DNA of 35,662 nt from Rhodopirellula sp. (GTDB lineage: Bacteria; Planctomycetota; Planctomycetia; Pirellulales; Thermoguttaceae): assembly GCA_012728855.1 (NCBI GenBank), contig JAAYEH010000506.1, positions 1 to 35,662 on the forward strand. Direction: 5' to 3'. Every line of letters begins with the position of its first letter. Positions within the stretch are counted from its first letter, which is position 1. A model generated the notes under the pieces. The model was given only the letters and a program-made list of their open reading frames with translations, was not told the DNA's origin and made no database searches. Shown piece by piece: positions 17,401-24,570 of the stretch. The translations under genes and the position numbers were made by a program.

Positions 17401-18611
17401 TCTCCTGGTGCGAGTCCACCAGCGACGAACCCGAGCCCAATGAGCGGCCGGGCAGCGATAGTTTTGTCACGCACTACATGAGTGCCCTGCATTTTCGTCA
17501 GCATCTCAACGAATTGCAGCTCGACTACGTTTACCTGGCTCCCGACCAGATCCTCGACTCCGATATCTTGCGGCAATACCCGGTGCTCTTTTTGCCGTTC
17601 ACGGTTGCCATCTCGCAGCCGCTGGTGGAGAAGCTCCAGGCTTACGTAGAGCGTGGAGGCATACTCATTGGCGATCTGCGCTGCCTGCGCACCGACGAGC
17701 ACGGAACTCCGTTTGCCGGAGCCGCACCGCTTGGGCAACTCTTCGGCGTCGATCGCGGCGACGGGAAGATGCACTACGGCCGAACGAAGGTGAGTTTCGC
17801 GGCGGCCGCCGAAGGCATCGACCTGCGCGGGCGGCAGGTGGAACTCTTCGGGCGGGAAACCGTCTTGGCCCGAGGCGCCCGGGCGTTGGCAGCACACGCC
17901 ACGGGCGAGCCGGCCGTACTCGTACGAGAGCAAGGCCAGGGGCTTTCCGTCTACCTGAACTTCTACTTCCCGCCTTACGACGTGGTTACCCGGGATCTGG
18001 TCAACCAGATCGTCAAACGGGCCGGCGTGGCGGCGAGCGTCCTGGCCGAGGCCCCCGCCGGCGATCCGCCACCGCGATGCTACGAGCGCAACACCTTCAC
18101 GCGTGGTCCGATCGCCGTCCATGCCTTGATTCGCGATCACCGGCGCTCGAGCGACAGCGATCCTGTGCGGTTTCGCTTCTCGCAGTCCGCGCACCTGTAC
18201 GACGTTCGCGCGCAGAAATATCACGGCCGGACCGACACGATCGTCACCACGCTGGCCCCTGGCGAGACGGCCCTCTATGCCAGCTTGCCTTACCGGGTGA
18301 CGGGCCTCGAAGTGCAAACGCCCGAGCGAACCACGGCCGGCAGCCACGTCGAACTCCAGTGCGCACTGCGCGGCGACGGCCAGCCACTTGGCGATCACGT
18401 CTTCCACGTTGAACTGCGCGACCCGTCCGGCCGGATCGTGTCGCATTACTCGCAAAACGTGCTCGCGGCTGCTGGCCGGACTGCGCTGCGGATCCCATTG
18501 GCCATGAATGAACTTATCGGCGCGTGGTCGGTTCGAGTATGCGATGTGTTGACCGGCACCATGGCGGAAAGACCCTTCCAGGTTCTCGGCCCGTCGTTCG
18601 CTGGTTCTTGA
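14472..18611 (+). CDS. Secreted GH42-like beta-galactosidase, multidomain (1379 aa)
   Basis: An exported glycoside hydrolase. Residues 1-22 are a signal peptide (MKSLTVLGLLLIGLMSPRTS). A carbohydrate-binding-like jelly roll follows (about 25-165, LLENPGFDAELDGQGLPRNW). Residues about 190-390 look like a ThuA/glutamine-amidotransferase-like region. The GH42-type barrel includes GITDEAF (705-711; E709 aligns with the acid/base Glu) and the CFCEHC cluster (C722, C724, C727), followed by RDWLQARYQTLSALNAQWGT, a strong GH42 signature. Residues about 960-1130 resemble the trimerisation domain (YPVLFLPFTVAISQPLVEKLQ), and the C-terminus is beta-rich. It is about twice the usual GH42 length because of added N- and C-terminal modules. 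The ATG at 14472 follows GAGG and begins the signal peptide; the longer frame from 14364 does not. The likely substrate is a galactoside-containing glycan. Confidence 0.85.
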   Translation: MKSLTVLGLLLIGLMSPRTSSAQDGVEELLENPGFDAELDGQGLPRNWSVSRDRILWRENVYLSKNYEIVSRTDAYVLATQSIRLKPGRRYTIRLTLKGEGGALGGALIVHGEEKPNREMPLLWNIQPSAEYETYVGTFVAPNPVAQLLIYNVARKGTIAYDRVSLREGEPDEPIIGQLSLREIDRPLGDLPETRHINWATPLAGGPVKTCFTLRTFLLLRDAVDLAQGIDLDYDVIHTGYDGDECVSDTARRAMKRLGEGGYEVYVVASRLSDILTKTIRERVEAGAGLVVLEGFGQGTKLLPAGQWNTVDDSHYLRAPIPWDLMPEKILSAVQTGEIGKGRAVRLTFPLATSRVWGLLPSENSMAAYKSRQFEYWQWWESLLARAIVWAAKREGQTTLVVGRDNDEGWSVTADRAPPDARMRVVLRSGREIRFDGPLLRKPPQEISRQADRQFALTIPSDLPAGLVIADLTLLDGQGRALDWCSLAKSVRQRARIVALKTDRQSYAPEDEATLNVKLSASQPVETTLEARLIDAFGRVVTATTRTCHLAAGELEQDLTLSIRSPLCVHHRAMVRLLCEGREQDSAWVDMLVPAVGPRQAAEDFIATTWAPGMTHPTVLAEFSTRTRQLGLNSEFGTNLYAMSEHGLPCAGYIGVPSGAFRCEKHTGSGVRPDCLSNPAVVADFTQSARETARQQQPHGMFAVGITDEAFLTSRHKRDEVCFCEHCQRRFRDWLQARYQTLSALNAQWGTSYTQWDEVRGARTEDVRGKANFAPFVDFRTFMTDVWVDGCKTITDAYHQVSPQTPVGHTNTFGADPFNGNDFWKLCTQVGFGWGQEYSEAIKASGQKAIFDLWRSFVETPESRTARGAKSLKGSKGMFFNYGWIGYDHRVAAAHYEPWWLALHGSRGVSYYATNSIDVPRGISWSLVYPSLQFTPYSNAVAEALGDLRAGCGKIFLEYQREAPKIALLWSYPSMLVSWCESTSDEPEPNERPGSDSFVTHYMSALHFRQHLNELQLDYVYLAPDQILDSDILRQYPVLFLPFTVAISQPLVEKLQAYVERGGILIGDLRCLRTDEHGTPFAGAAPLGQLFGVDRGDGKMHYGRTKVSFAAAAEGIDLRGRQVELFGRETVLARGARALAAHATGEPAVLVREQGQGLSVYLNFYFPPYDVVTRDLVNQIVKRAGVAASVLAEAPAGDPPPRCYERNTFTRGPIAVHALIRDHRRSSDSDPVRFRFSQSAHLYDVRAQKYHGRTDTIVTTLAPGETALYASLPYRVTGLEVQTPERTTAGSHVELQCALRGDGQPLGDHVFHVELRDPSGRIVSHYSQNVLAAAGRTALRIPLAMNELIGAWSVRVCDVLTGTMAERPFQVLGPSFAGS

Positions 18612-18692
18612 CCGTGACCGTTGCGCGCCGCTAACTCATTATCGAACATGAATTCACGCACGTGCGACGGCGACGCCTCGCCGGCAGCGCCA

Positions 18693-19124
18693 CTAGCGGC
18701 TGCGGAGTTCCACGTCGAACTGGTTCTCTCCCTCGGTCGCGATAGTCGTCTTCAGCCCGCTGGTCGTCCGGTCGGAGTATTTCCGCGGAATCCGGCTGCG
18801 GACTTTTTCCGGTGGATTCTCCGCGATCGCTGTCGCGTCCAGCTCTTCTTCGATTGCAGCGCCAACCGTCACATCGTATTCGGAGCCAACGTCGGCTTCG
18901 GGAAATGTCACCTCATAGCGACCGCTGCCGTCCAGGTTTGCATAGGCAGACTCACCCGTCTTCGTCGAGGTGAACCGAATGCTACCTGCAGTGAGCGGAG
19001 ATCCGTCCAGCAAGACTTGTCCGGTGATGGTCGCTTCCGGCCGCGTGTCCGAGCCACCGCAGCCGGCCAGGGTGACAACACAGGCCAACAGACTTGCATA
19101 CCGGCTGACGTTCCTAAGGGGCAT
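18693..19124 (-). CDS. Small lipoprotein with carboxypeptidase-regulatory-like fold
   Basis: A 143-residue lipoprotein: basic start, hydrophobic segment and lipobox LAGC followed by GGSDTRPE. The mature part reads ATITGQVLLDGSPLTAGSIR and YANLDGSGRYEVTFP, the pattern of a small carboxypeptidase-regulatory/transthyretin-like beta-sandwich that is very common after DUF1559 genes in planctomycetes. Its ATG overlaps the stop of the DUF1559 gene (TAATG), with GGAGA 7 bases upstream, so the two are translationally coupled. It is anchored in a membrane and probably works with the prepilin-like protein; the function is unknown. An in-frame ATG six bases upstream is disfavoured because it leaves no room for the ribosome site. 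Confidence 0.85.
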   Translation of the reverse strand: MPLRNVSRYASLLACVVTLAGCGGSDTRPEATITGQVLLDGSPLTAGSIRFTSTKTGESAYANLDGSGRYEVTFPEADVGSEYDVTVGAAIEEELDATAIAENPPEKVRSRIPRKYSDRTTSGLKTTIATEGENQFDVELRSR

Positions 19125-20143
19125 TACCATTCTCCAATCACGTTTCCGTCGTCGCGAGTACAAAGATTCAGCGCGATCGGCAGTTCGATCGTGTCGCTCA
19201 TGAATTGCGTGGACGCATCGGCCATCAGCACATGAACGCCCCCGGGGTGATACGACGTCAGCGGAGTGTTGAAGTCCCACACCGCGTTGGCTTCCGCCCC
19301 GAGCGAAGTGGGATTGGGAGTGTGGAAGAGGGCCGTGACGCTTGCTCCGTATCGGTGCTGCAGTGCGGCGCCGGCCTTCCACTGGGCGACGGTTCCCGTG
19401 GAGCTGACGCCGCCCCACCCGGAGTGATAGTTCGAGATCCTGGTAGGAAAGCGGGTATTTCCGGATTGCTCGGCGACGATGATTGTGTTCGAAGTTCCGT
19501 CGGTGATGCTGTTGAAGCCGAGGCATTCGTTGAGTAAAAGGCAGCCGTTGCTCGTCGCAAAGCTGTTGTACTGAGTTTCGTAGAACACGTTGGCGCGACC
19601 GCGGGGATCGGGATACGCACCCATGATCCCGGCATACATCACCATCTGCGTGCCGAGACCCGCGAAGCTCGAACTGTATTCGTAGATTGCGGGGCTCGCG
19701 CTGGACGGGCAATGGAAAACGTCCAAGACCAGATTGATCAAAGGCCGCGTGTACGTGTTGTAATCGGAGATGGTGTGGGCGACATTCCCCATGGGGTAGA
19801 AATTAAGCCGAGTGCCGGCGCCCCGCGCGGCCGCCGCGAGATCGAAGATCGAGGATTGCTCGAGGAACGACAGGATGGCGAATCGCCAACTCGTGGCGTC
19901 GGTCATCACAGTCCGCGCCCCGATCGGAAATCTCCCGTACGTGTCGTGGTAGTTGTGCAAAGCGAGTCCGATCTGCTTCATGTTGTTCGAGCACTGTGCT
20001 CGACGCGCGGCTTCTCTCGCCGCCTGCACCGCCGGCAAAAGCAGCGCAATCAGAATGCCGATGATCGCAATCACCACCAACAATTCAACCAGCGTGAAGC
20101 CGTTGACTGGCGGGCGGATGCCCAGTTTCCCATTTCTTCGCAT
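19124..20143 (-). CDS. DUF1559 prepilin-like protein
   Basis: A 339-residue planctomycete-type secreted pseudopilin. It has a type IV prepilin N-terminus: G15-F-T-L-V-E20 followed by the hydrophobic helix LLVVIAIIGILIALLLPAVQ and AAREAARRAQCSNNMKQIGLAL, with processing expected after G15. The body is the DUF1559 domain with FHCPS and TSNTIIVAEQSG segments. Near the end, the family's H-X9-DG motif reads H299-X9-D309-A310, so the glycine is replaced by alanine. Start: the ATG at 20143 has GGGAG 9 bases upstream; the longer frame begins with TTG and lacks support. It is the first gene of a two-gene unit with the lipoprotein. The role is unknown, perhaps cell-surface structure. Confidence 0.93.
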   Translation of the reverse strand: MRRNGKLGIRPPVNGFTLVELLVVIAIIGILIALLLPAVQAAREAARRAQCSNNMKQIGLALHNYHDTYGRFPIGARTVMTDATSWRFAILSFLEQSSIFDLAAAARGAGTRLNFYPMGNVAHTISDYNTYTRPLINLVLDVFHCPSSASPAIYEYSSSFAGLGTQMVMYAGIMGAYPDPRGRANVFYETQYNSFATSNGCLLLNECLGFNSITDGTSNTIIVAEQSGNTRFPTRISNYHSGWGGVSSTGTVAQWKAGAALQHRYGASVTALFHTPNPTSLGAEANAVWDFNTPLTSYHPGGVHVLMADASTQFMSDTIELPIALNLCTRDDGNVIGEW

Positions 20144-20574
20144 GGTTCCGACTCCCAAATTGCAGAAAGGTGATCAATGCATCAATCCCGGCCTGCAACG
20201 GCCATTCATCGTCGCCTCGCACCGCCGGTGCTTCCGTTGAACGGCGCGTCACAGTCGACGCGCATCGCACTGCACGCGCCCTAATAGCATACCCACCACC
20301 ACACGTCGCGGCAATAGGTACCCCCCCAAGGATCGCGAAGGAGCCGGCCCCAATGCAGCGGGACTGCTATCCGTCGCTTTCCTGGGGCCGTCTTGGTTCC
20401 CTTGAAAACGGAGTGCGTGGCTGCTTGAGTTCGTTGGGTTCCGTTGGGCGGTCTGTGAACCGGGCGATGGCTGAAGGTTGCTCGCTGGGGCTCCGCCCCA
20501 GACCCTGGGATTTATCGCATTGGTGTTGTAAGCGACGGGGAGAGACGGCGACATGACAGTCACCCTGGCCTCGC

Positions 20575-20805
20575 TTACAGCAACAACACGATCAATCCAA
20601 CTGTCGCAGGATCAGGCAGTTCCGCGGCAACCAAGCACCGCCGCTTCCCGCTGACTCCGCCAATAGGGACCTCCGAGGCCGGGGAACCAAGATAGTCAGT
20701 CAGCCGAAACGACGCTGTTGACGCGGCGGGCGCGGCGCCACCATAATAGGCCGTTGAGATGTGCGGCCGGTTGCGGCTAGCCAGAATGTTCCGAGGCTCT
20801 GGCAC
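20575..20805 (-). pseudogene. Possible remnant of a PEP-CTERM protein C-terminus
   Basis: The minus-strand frame ends GKRRCLVAAELPDPATVGL, then IVLLL and a stop. The P-D-P-A-T-x-G-L-I-V-L-L-L pattern closely resembles a PEP-CTERM sorting signal (PEPATLGLLLL), and a shifted frame straight after supplies the basic cap (CKRGQ). Upstream text is not recognisable and no ribosome site was found. This is best viewed as a decayed 3' end, or chance. Confidence 0.25.
20718..20747 (+). promoter_or_regulatory. Candidate sigma70 promoter of tandem DUF1080 gene
   Basis: TTGACG, 18-base spacer, CATAAT: 5/6 and 5/6 of consensus. It would give a leader of roughly 125 bases before the ATG at 20879. Found by eye. 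Confidence 0.4.
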
Positions 20806-20878
20806 TACCGGTCCAAGTGGGGCGGGTTTTCAGTCCGTCAGCCCGTTTTGTCAGAGCCCAAGAGAGAGGATTCCAACA

Positions 20879-22270
20879 ATGAACGCGCTACCGATAGAAA
20901 AGTTCTTGCTGTCGCTGGTACTCGCGACATGGACGGCGGTGGGGGTGGCGGGCGATATCCCTCGGGACGAGAACATGGTTCCGCTTTTCAACGGCAAGGA
21001 TCTCTCCGGGTGGGAACCTTGCAACATCGCGCCGGAGACCTTCGGGGTGCGCGACGGCATGATCGTCACCACCGGCTCACCCGTCGGCACGTTGCGCACG
21101 TCCAAGATGTACGAGAACTTCATCATCGATTTCGAGTGGCAGCACATGAAGTCCGGCGGCAATTCCGGCCTGTTTATCTGGGCGGACGGCCTGCCCGTCA
21201 CCGGCTCGTCCTTTTCGCGCGGCATCGAGATCCAGATCCTCGATCCCGGTTTCGACGTGAAGGGGAAGAACGAGTGGTACACCACCCATGGCGACATCTT
21301 CGCGGTGAACGGCGCCGCGCTGACCCTGGCCGGCCGCATCTCGCCCGACGGCAAGCGCAGTTTTCCCTCGGAGGATCGCACCAGGCCGTCGCCCCAGTGG
21401 AACCACTACCGCGTGGTGGCGAACCACGGCGACATCAGTCTCAGCGTAAACGGCAAGGAGGTCACCGTCGCGAAGGCGGCCTCGCCGCGCAAGGGCTACC
21501 TCATGCTGGAGTCCGAAGGCTCGGAGTGCCGCTTCCGCAACCTCCGCATCAAGGAGTTGCCCTCCACCAACCCGAAGCCGGAGGAGACCGCCCGCGAGGC
21601 CGACGGCTTCGTGCCGCTCTTCACCGGCACCGACCTGCGCAACTGGAAGATTCCCGAAGGCGACAACGGCCACTGGCAGGTCGTCAACGAGGTCATCGAC
21701 TACGACGCCCGCAGCGAGGCGCCCGGCGACAAGAACCTGTGGAGCGAGAAGGCATACCGGGACTTCCAACTCGTGGTCGACTGGCGCATCAAGGAGACGC
21801 CGTACCAGAATCCCCGCGCCTGCAACATCCTGCCCGACGGCAGCGAGGAGAAAGACGCCGACGGCAAGCCCGTCAACATCACGATCCCCGATTCCGATTC
21901 GGGCGTCTTGCTGCGCGGCCAGGGCAAGTACCAGGTGAACATCTGGTGCTGGCCGGCCGGTTCCGGCGAGATGTATGGCGTGCGGCGCGACCCGGCTATG
22001 CCGCCCGAGGCGAGGGCGGGGGCAACTCCCAAGGTCAAGGCGGACAAACCTGTGGGAGAGTGGAACCGCTTCGAGATCACCGTTCGCGGCAGCACGGTGA
22101 GTGTCGTCCTCAACGGCCAGGCCGTGCTGCCCGGCGTGACGATCCCCGGCCTGCCGGTGAGCGGCCCCATCGCGATGCAGCACCACGGCGGCATGAAAAA
22201 TGGCCAGTGGGTCAGCCCGCCCGCGCTGGTCCAGTTCCGCAACGTCTTCATCCGCGAGTTGAAGCCATAA
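20879..22270 (+). CDS. Secreted protein with two DUF1080 (3-keto-disaccharide hydrolase-like) domains
   Basis: A 463-residue exported protein: signal peptide MNALPIEKFLLSLVLATWTA ending near VGVAG, then two copies of the DUF1080/PF06439 jelly roll. The first begins MVPLFNGKDLSGWEPCN (about 32-220) and the second FVPLFTGTDLRNWKIPEGD (about 243-460). Family members hydrolyse 3-keto-glycosides or bind glycans; concanavalin-like strands such as GNSGLFIWADGL and DSGVLLRGQGKYQVNIW are evident. Two copies in one chain are less usual than one. The ATG at 20879 is preceded by AGAGAGGA at good spacing and starts the signal peptide, whereas the longer frame from 20759 is not protein-like. It is likely monocistronic and extracytoplasmic. 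Confidence 0.88.
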   Translation: MNALPIEKFLLSLVLATWTAVGVAGDIPRDENMVPLFNGKDLSGWEPCNIAPETFGVRDGMIVTTGSPVGTLRTSKMYENFIIDFEWQHMKSGGNSGLFIWADGLPVTGSSFSRGIEIQILDPGFDVKGKNEWYTTHGDIFAVNGAALTLAGRISPDGKRSFPSEDRTRPSPQWNHYRVVANHGDISLSVNGKEVTVAKAASPRKGYLMLESEGSECRFRNLRIKELPSTNPKPEETAREADGFVPLFTGTDLRNWKIPEGDNGHWQVVNEVIDYDARSEAPGDKNLWSEKAYRDFQLVVDWRIKETPYQNPRACNILPDGSEEKDADGKPVNITIPDSDSGVLLRGQGKYQVNIWCWPAGSGEMYGVRRDPAMPPEARAGATPKVKADKPVGEWNRFEITVRGSTVSVVLNGQAVLPGVTIPGLPVSGPIAMQHHGGMKNGQWVSPPALVQFRNVFIRELKP

Positions 22271-22414
22271 CCAGGACACGGGAATCCCGCCCGCTGCATC
22301 AAAGCCAGGAAGCTCTCGGATTTCGTCGCCCGTGCCGGTGAAAACGGAGCTGCCAACCAGGTCGTCGGCTCTCCTCCCGTCAAACACGGACCGTAGAACA
22401 GCGATCTCAAGCAG

Positions 22415-22443
22415 TTGACCGTCCGGGCCGAACGCCGTAGGAT
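22415..22443 (+). promoter_or_regulatory. Candidate sigma70 promoter of MetE-like gene
   Basis: TTGACC, 17-base spacer, TAGGAT: 5/6 and 4/6 of consensus, giving a leader of about 50 bases before the ATG at 22501. Found by eye. Confidence 0.4.
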
Positions 22444-22500
22444 TCCCCACCGTCTTACGGGTGCGACCATCTCTGATCCTCAATTGCGGAGGAGTTCTCG

Positions 22501-23691
22501 ATGTTTACTGCCACTGCAGATTTCGTGCTGCCGGCTACGGTGACCGGTTCCTGGCCCAGGCCGCGTTGGTTCGACGTCAGTATGTGGGGCGAGCCGCTGG
22601 ACACCTGCATGATGGACGTGCGCTTCCGCGAGAAATTTCAAGACGCGTTGGCCGTGGTCGTCAGCGATCAGGAGCGAGCCGGGCTGGATCTGGTGACCAA
22701 CGGCGACTACCACTGCGACGAGGACTTCGCCGGCCGCTCCTGGCACCACTACCCGATACAACGGTGGGCCGGATTCGAGGGAGATCACTTGCAGTCGGAA
22801 GCCACCCGTTCGAGCTGGCTGAAGTATCCGCCGGGAACGCTGTTGCACGAAATCTACACCGCCTGGCGGTGGCCGCGGGTGACCGGCAAGATCGAATACC
22901 GGCCCTTGGACTACGCGAAACTGTTCCGCATGACCCAGGCCAAGAGCCGCAAGCCGGTCAAGTTCGGCACCTGTTCTTCGCAGGTGATGAGCCTGTTCCT
23001 CGACATTCATACCGAAAAGTACCGAGACAAGCGGCAGGTCATTTGGGACATGGCCGAAGCGATGAACAAGGAACTGCTCGCGCTGCGCGACGCCGGCTGC
23101 AAAGTGATCCAGGTCGAGGAGCCGTGCTTCCATTTCCTCGCCAACTCGCTGGGCAAGGACCACGAGGAAGTGAAGTTCATGGTGGAAGCCTACAACCGCG
23201 AGGTCGCGGGGCTGGACGACGTGGAGATCTGGATCCATACTTGTTGGGGCAATCCGAACATGCAGCGGGTTATGGAAGACACCAGCTACGCGGCCTCGCT
23301 GGAGATCTATCTCGGTGAAGCCAAGGGGGACGTGTGGACCGTGGAAATGAAAGACAGGAAGTTTCAAGATATTGAGTTGTTCGAGCGGTTCAAGAACAAT
23401 CTGGACAAGAAAATCGCCATCGGCGCCGTGAGCCATCGCACCTTGCAGGCAGACCGGCCCGAGGAAGTGGCCGCCGAGATCCGCCGGGCGCTGAAATACA
23501 TCCCGCCGGAACGGCTGATCGTCTCCAGCGACTGCGGGTTCGGCCGGCAGGGCTGTAACCGGGAAATCGCCTTCTACAAGGCGTCGTCGATCGCGCAGGG
23601 CGCGAACATCGTCCGGCACGAACTCGGGCTGCCGACGACCTACGTTCCCGCCGCCGATCCCGGGCTGCAGATGGATATCGTGCCGCAATAG
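22501..23691 (+). CDS. Cobalamin-independent methionine synthase-like (MetE C-domain) protein
   Basis: A 396-residue cytoplasmic protein matching only the C-terminal catalytic barrel of MetE (the E. coli enzyme has about 750 residues). Zinc-site residues are visible: H246 and C248 (IHTCWG), E282 (WTVEMKD) and C345 (SSDCGFG). The opening TGSWPRPRW and the LVTNGDYHCDEDFAG block also fit. Between C248 and E282 there are about 12 more residues than in E. coli MetE. Such short proteins transfer methyl groups to a thiol, but the donor may differ from methyl-tetrahydrofolate, so homocysteine methylation is not assured. GGAGGAG precedes the ATG. It lies 45 bases before the SagB-type gene and they are probably cotranscribed. 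Confidence 0.88.
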   Translation: MFTATADFVLPATVTGSWPRPRWFDVSMWGEPLDTCMMDVRFREKFQDALAVVVSDQERAGLDLVTNGDYHCDEDFAGRSWHHYPIQRWAGFEGDHLQSEATRSSWLKYPPGTLLHEIYTAWRWPRVTGKIEYRPLDYAKLFRMTQAKSRKPVKFGTCSSQVMSLFLDIHTEKYRDKRQVIWDMAEAMNKELLALRDAGCKVIQVEEPCFHFLANSLGKDHEEVKFMVEAYNREVAGLDDVEIWIHTCWGNPNMQRVMEDTSYAASLEIYLGEAKGDVWTVEMKDRKFQDIELFERFKNNLDKKIAIGAVSHRTLQADRPEEVAAEIRRALKYIPPERLIVSSDCGFGRQGCNREIAFYKASSIAQGANIVRHELGLPTTYVPAADPGLQMDIVPQ

Positions 23692-23736
23692 CGGCTCTAA
23701 GAAGGCAGGAAAACCGCAGCGTTTGGAAAGCTTGGG

Positions 23737-24495
23737 ATGCCGCACGACCCGCGAATCGACCAAGGGCGTCAATTCCTCAAAGATACTGTCCGGCAGACGA
23801 TTGATTTCTCCCAGATCGATCAGCACCGGGGCATTGCGCCCCCTCCGATCGAAAAGCCATTCGCCACGGATGCCCGGAGAATCGAACTTTGTCCGGCGGG
23901 CCGCTGGAAGGGAGTTGGCCCCATCGACCTTCAATCCGCCATCGGCAAGCGCGAGAGTCGGCGGCGGTATACGGGCGAGCCGCTGACGCTGGATGAGTTG
24001 TCTTTCCTGCTTTGGGCAACGCAAGGCATTCGTCGGCGGCTCGACTCCGGAAATGCCCTGCGGACCGTCCCCTCAGCCGGGGCGAGGCATGCGCTGGAGA
24101 CCTATTTGTGCGCGCTTGCCGTCGATGGATTGGAGCCGGCGTTCTATCGCTATCTGCCCGTCGAACACCAGCTTCTTTTCGAATTCGAGGAGCAGCGCGC
24201 CGCGGCCAAACTCATTGCGGCTGCGCTGGGGCAGGCGTTCGTGGGGCAGGCTGCTGTTACGTTCTTGTGGACGGCTTTGCCCTATCGCATGGAATGGCGA
24301 TACGGCGCCGCCGCGCATAAGACGCTCGCAATCGATGCCGGACACGTCTGCCAGAATCTCTATCTTGCCTGCGAGGCAATCGGCGCGGGCACCTGCGCGG
24401 TGGCCGCGTATCATCAGGAAGCGATGGACGAACTGCTGCGCGTCGACGGAAGGGATGAATTCACTGTCTACTTGGCGCCCGTCGGAAGAATATAG
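23737..24495 (+). CDS. SagB/ThcOx-family nitroreductase-like oxidoreductase
   Basis: A 252-residue FMN-dependent oxidoreductase. The nitroreductase fold is shown by KRESRRRYTGEPLTLDELSFLLWATQGI (FMN-phosphate arginines near residues 73-77), SAGARHALETYLCAL and the C-terminal AGHVCQNLYLACEAIGAGTCAVAAYH. This pattern is the SagB/ThcOx branch, whose azoline-forming members oxidise heterocycles in peptide natural products. No YcaO partner or precursor peptide is visible here, so a stand-alone reductase or oxidase is more likely. It probably shares a transcript with the MetE-like gene upstream (45-base gap). No signal peptide; cytoplasmic. Confidence 0.87.
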   Translation: MPHDPRIDQGRQFLKDTVRQTIDFSQIDQHRGIAPPPIEKPFATDARRIELCPAGRWKGVGPIDLQSAIGKRESRRRYTGEPLTLDELSFLLWATQGIRRRLDSGNALRTVPSAGARHALETYLCALAVDGLEPAFYRYLPVEHQLLFEFEEQRAAAKLIAAALGQAFVGQAAVTFLWTALPYRMEWRYGAAAHKTLAIDAGHVCQNLYLACEAIGAGTCAVAAYHQEAMDELLRVDGRDEFTVYLAPVGRI

Positions 24496-24512
24496 AGGCC
24501 AGGAATGTAGGC

Positions 24513-24570
24513 GTTGTGGTAGGACCGGTTTCCGTTTGGTCGGCAACAGACTGAAAGGCCATCCTACAAT
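24513..24570. repeat. Imperfect hairpin repeat covering the adaptor's stop codon
   Basis: On the plus strand the segment starts GTTGTGGTAGGACCGG and ends AAGGCCATCCTACAAT; its ends are imperfectly complementary (GTAGGA/TCCTAC plus most of the next 10 bases). Its right end encodes the last Leu and TAG stop of the minus-strand adaptor gene (24564-24566). It lies between convergent genes and may act as a two-way terminator. It also resembles dispersed GTAGGA..TCCTAC hairpin repeats I recall from planctomycetes, unchecked. Confidence 0.45.

Larger units (their letters stand above)
20144..20878. other. 735-base gene-poor intergenic region
   Basis: Between the divergent DUF1559 and DUF1080 genes. 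It holds a short GC hairpin at 20486-20500 (TGGGGC, loop TCC, GCCCCA), a possible PEP-CTERM gene remnant on the minus strand (20575 to about 20650) and a good plus-strand promoter at 20718-20747. Otherwise I see no supported gene. Confidence 0.5.

Noticed and set aside
20486..20500. TGGGGC-TCC-GCCCCA hairpin as a terminator
   Set aside because: No T-tract on either strand and no gene ends nearby; it is a common GC-rich motif.
21077..22483. A 468-codon minus-strand frame opposite the tandem DUF1080 gene
   Set aside because: Codon-shadow composition (Val/Asp/Leu-rich repeats) and no recognisable fold; the DUF1080 protein on the plus strand is clear.
23737..24495. Azoline-containing peptide (RiPP) cluster suggested by the SagB-type protein
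   Set aside because: No YcaO cyclodehydratase, E1-like partner or precursor peptide lies nearby, so a stand-alone nitroreductase is the safer reading.
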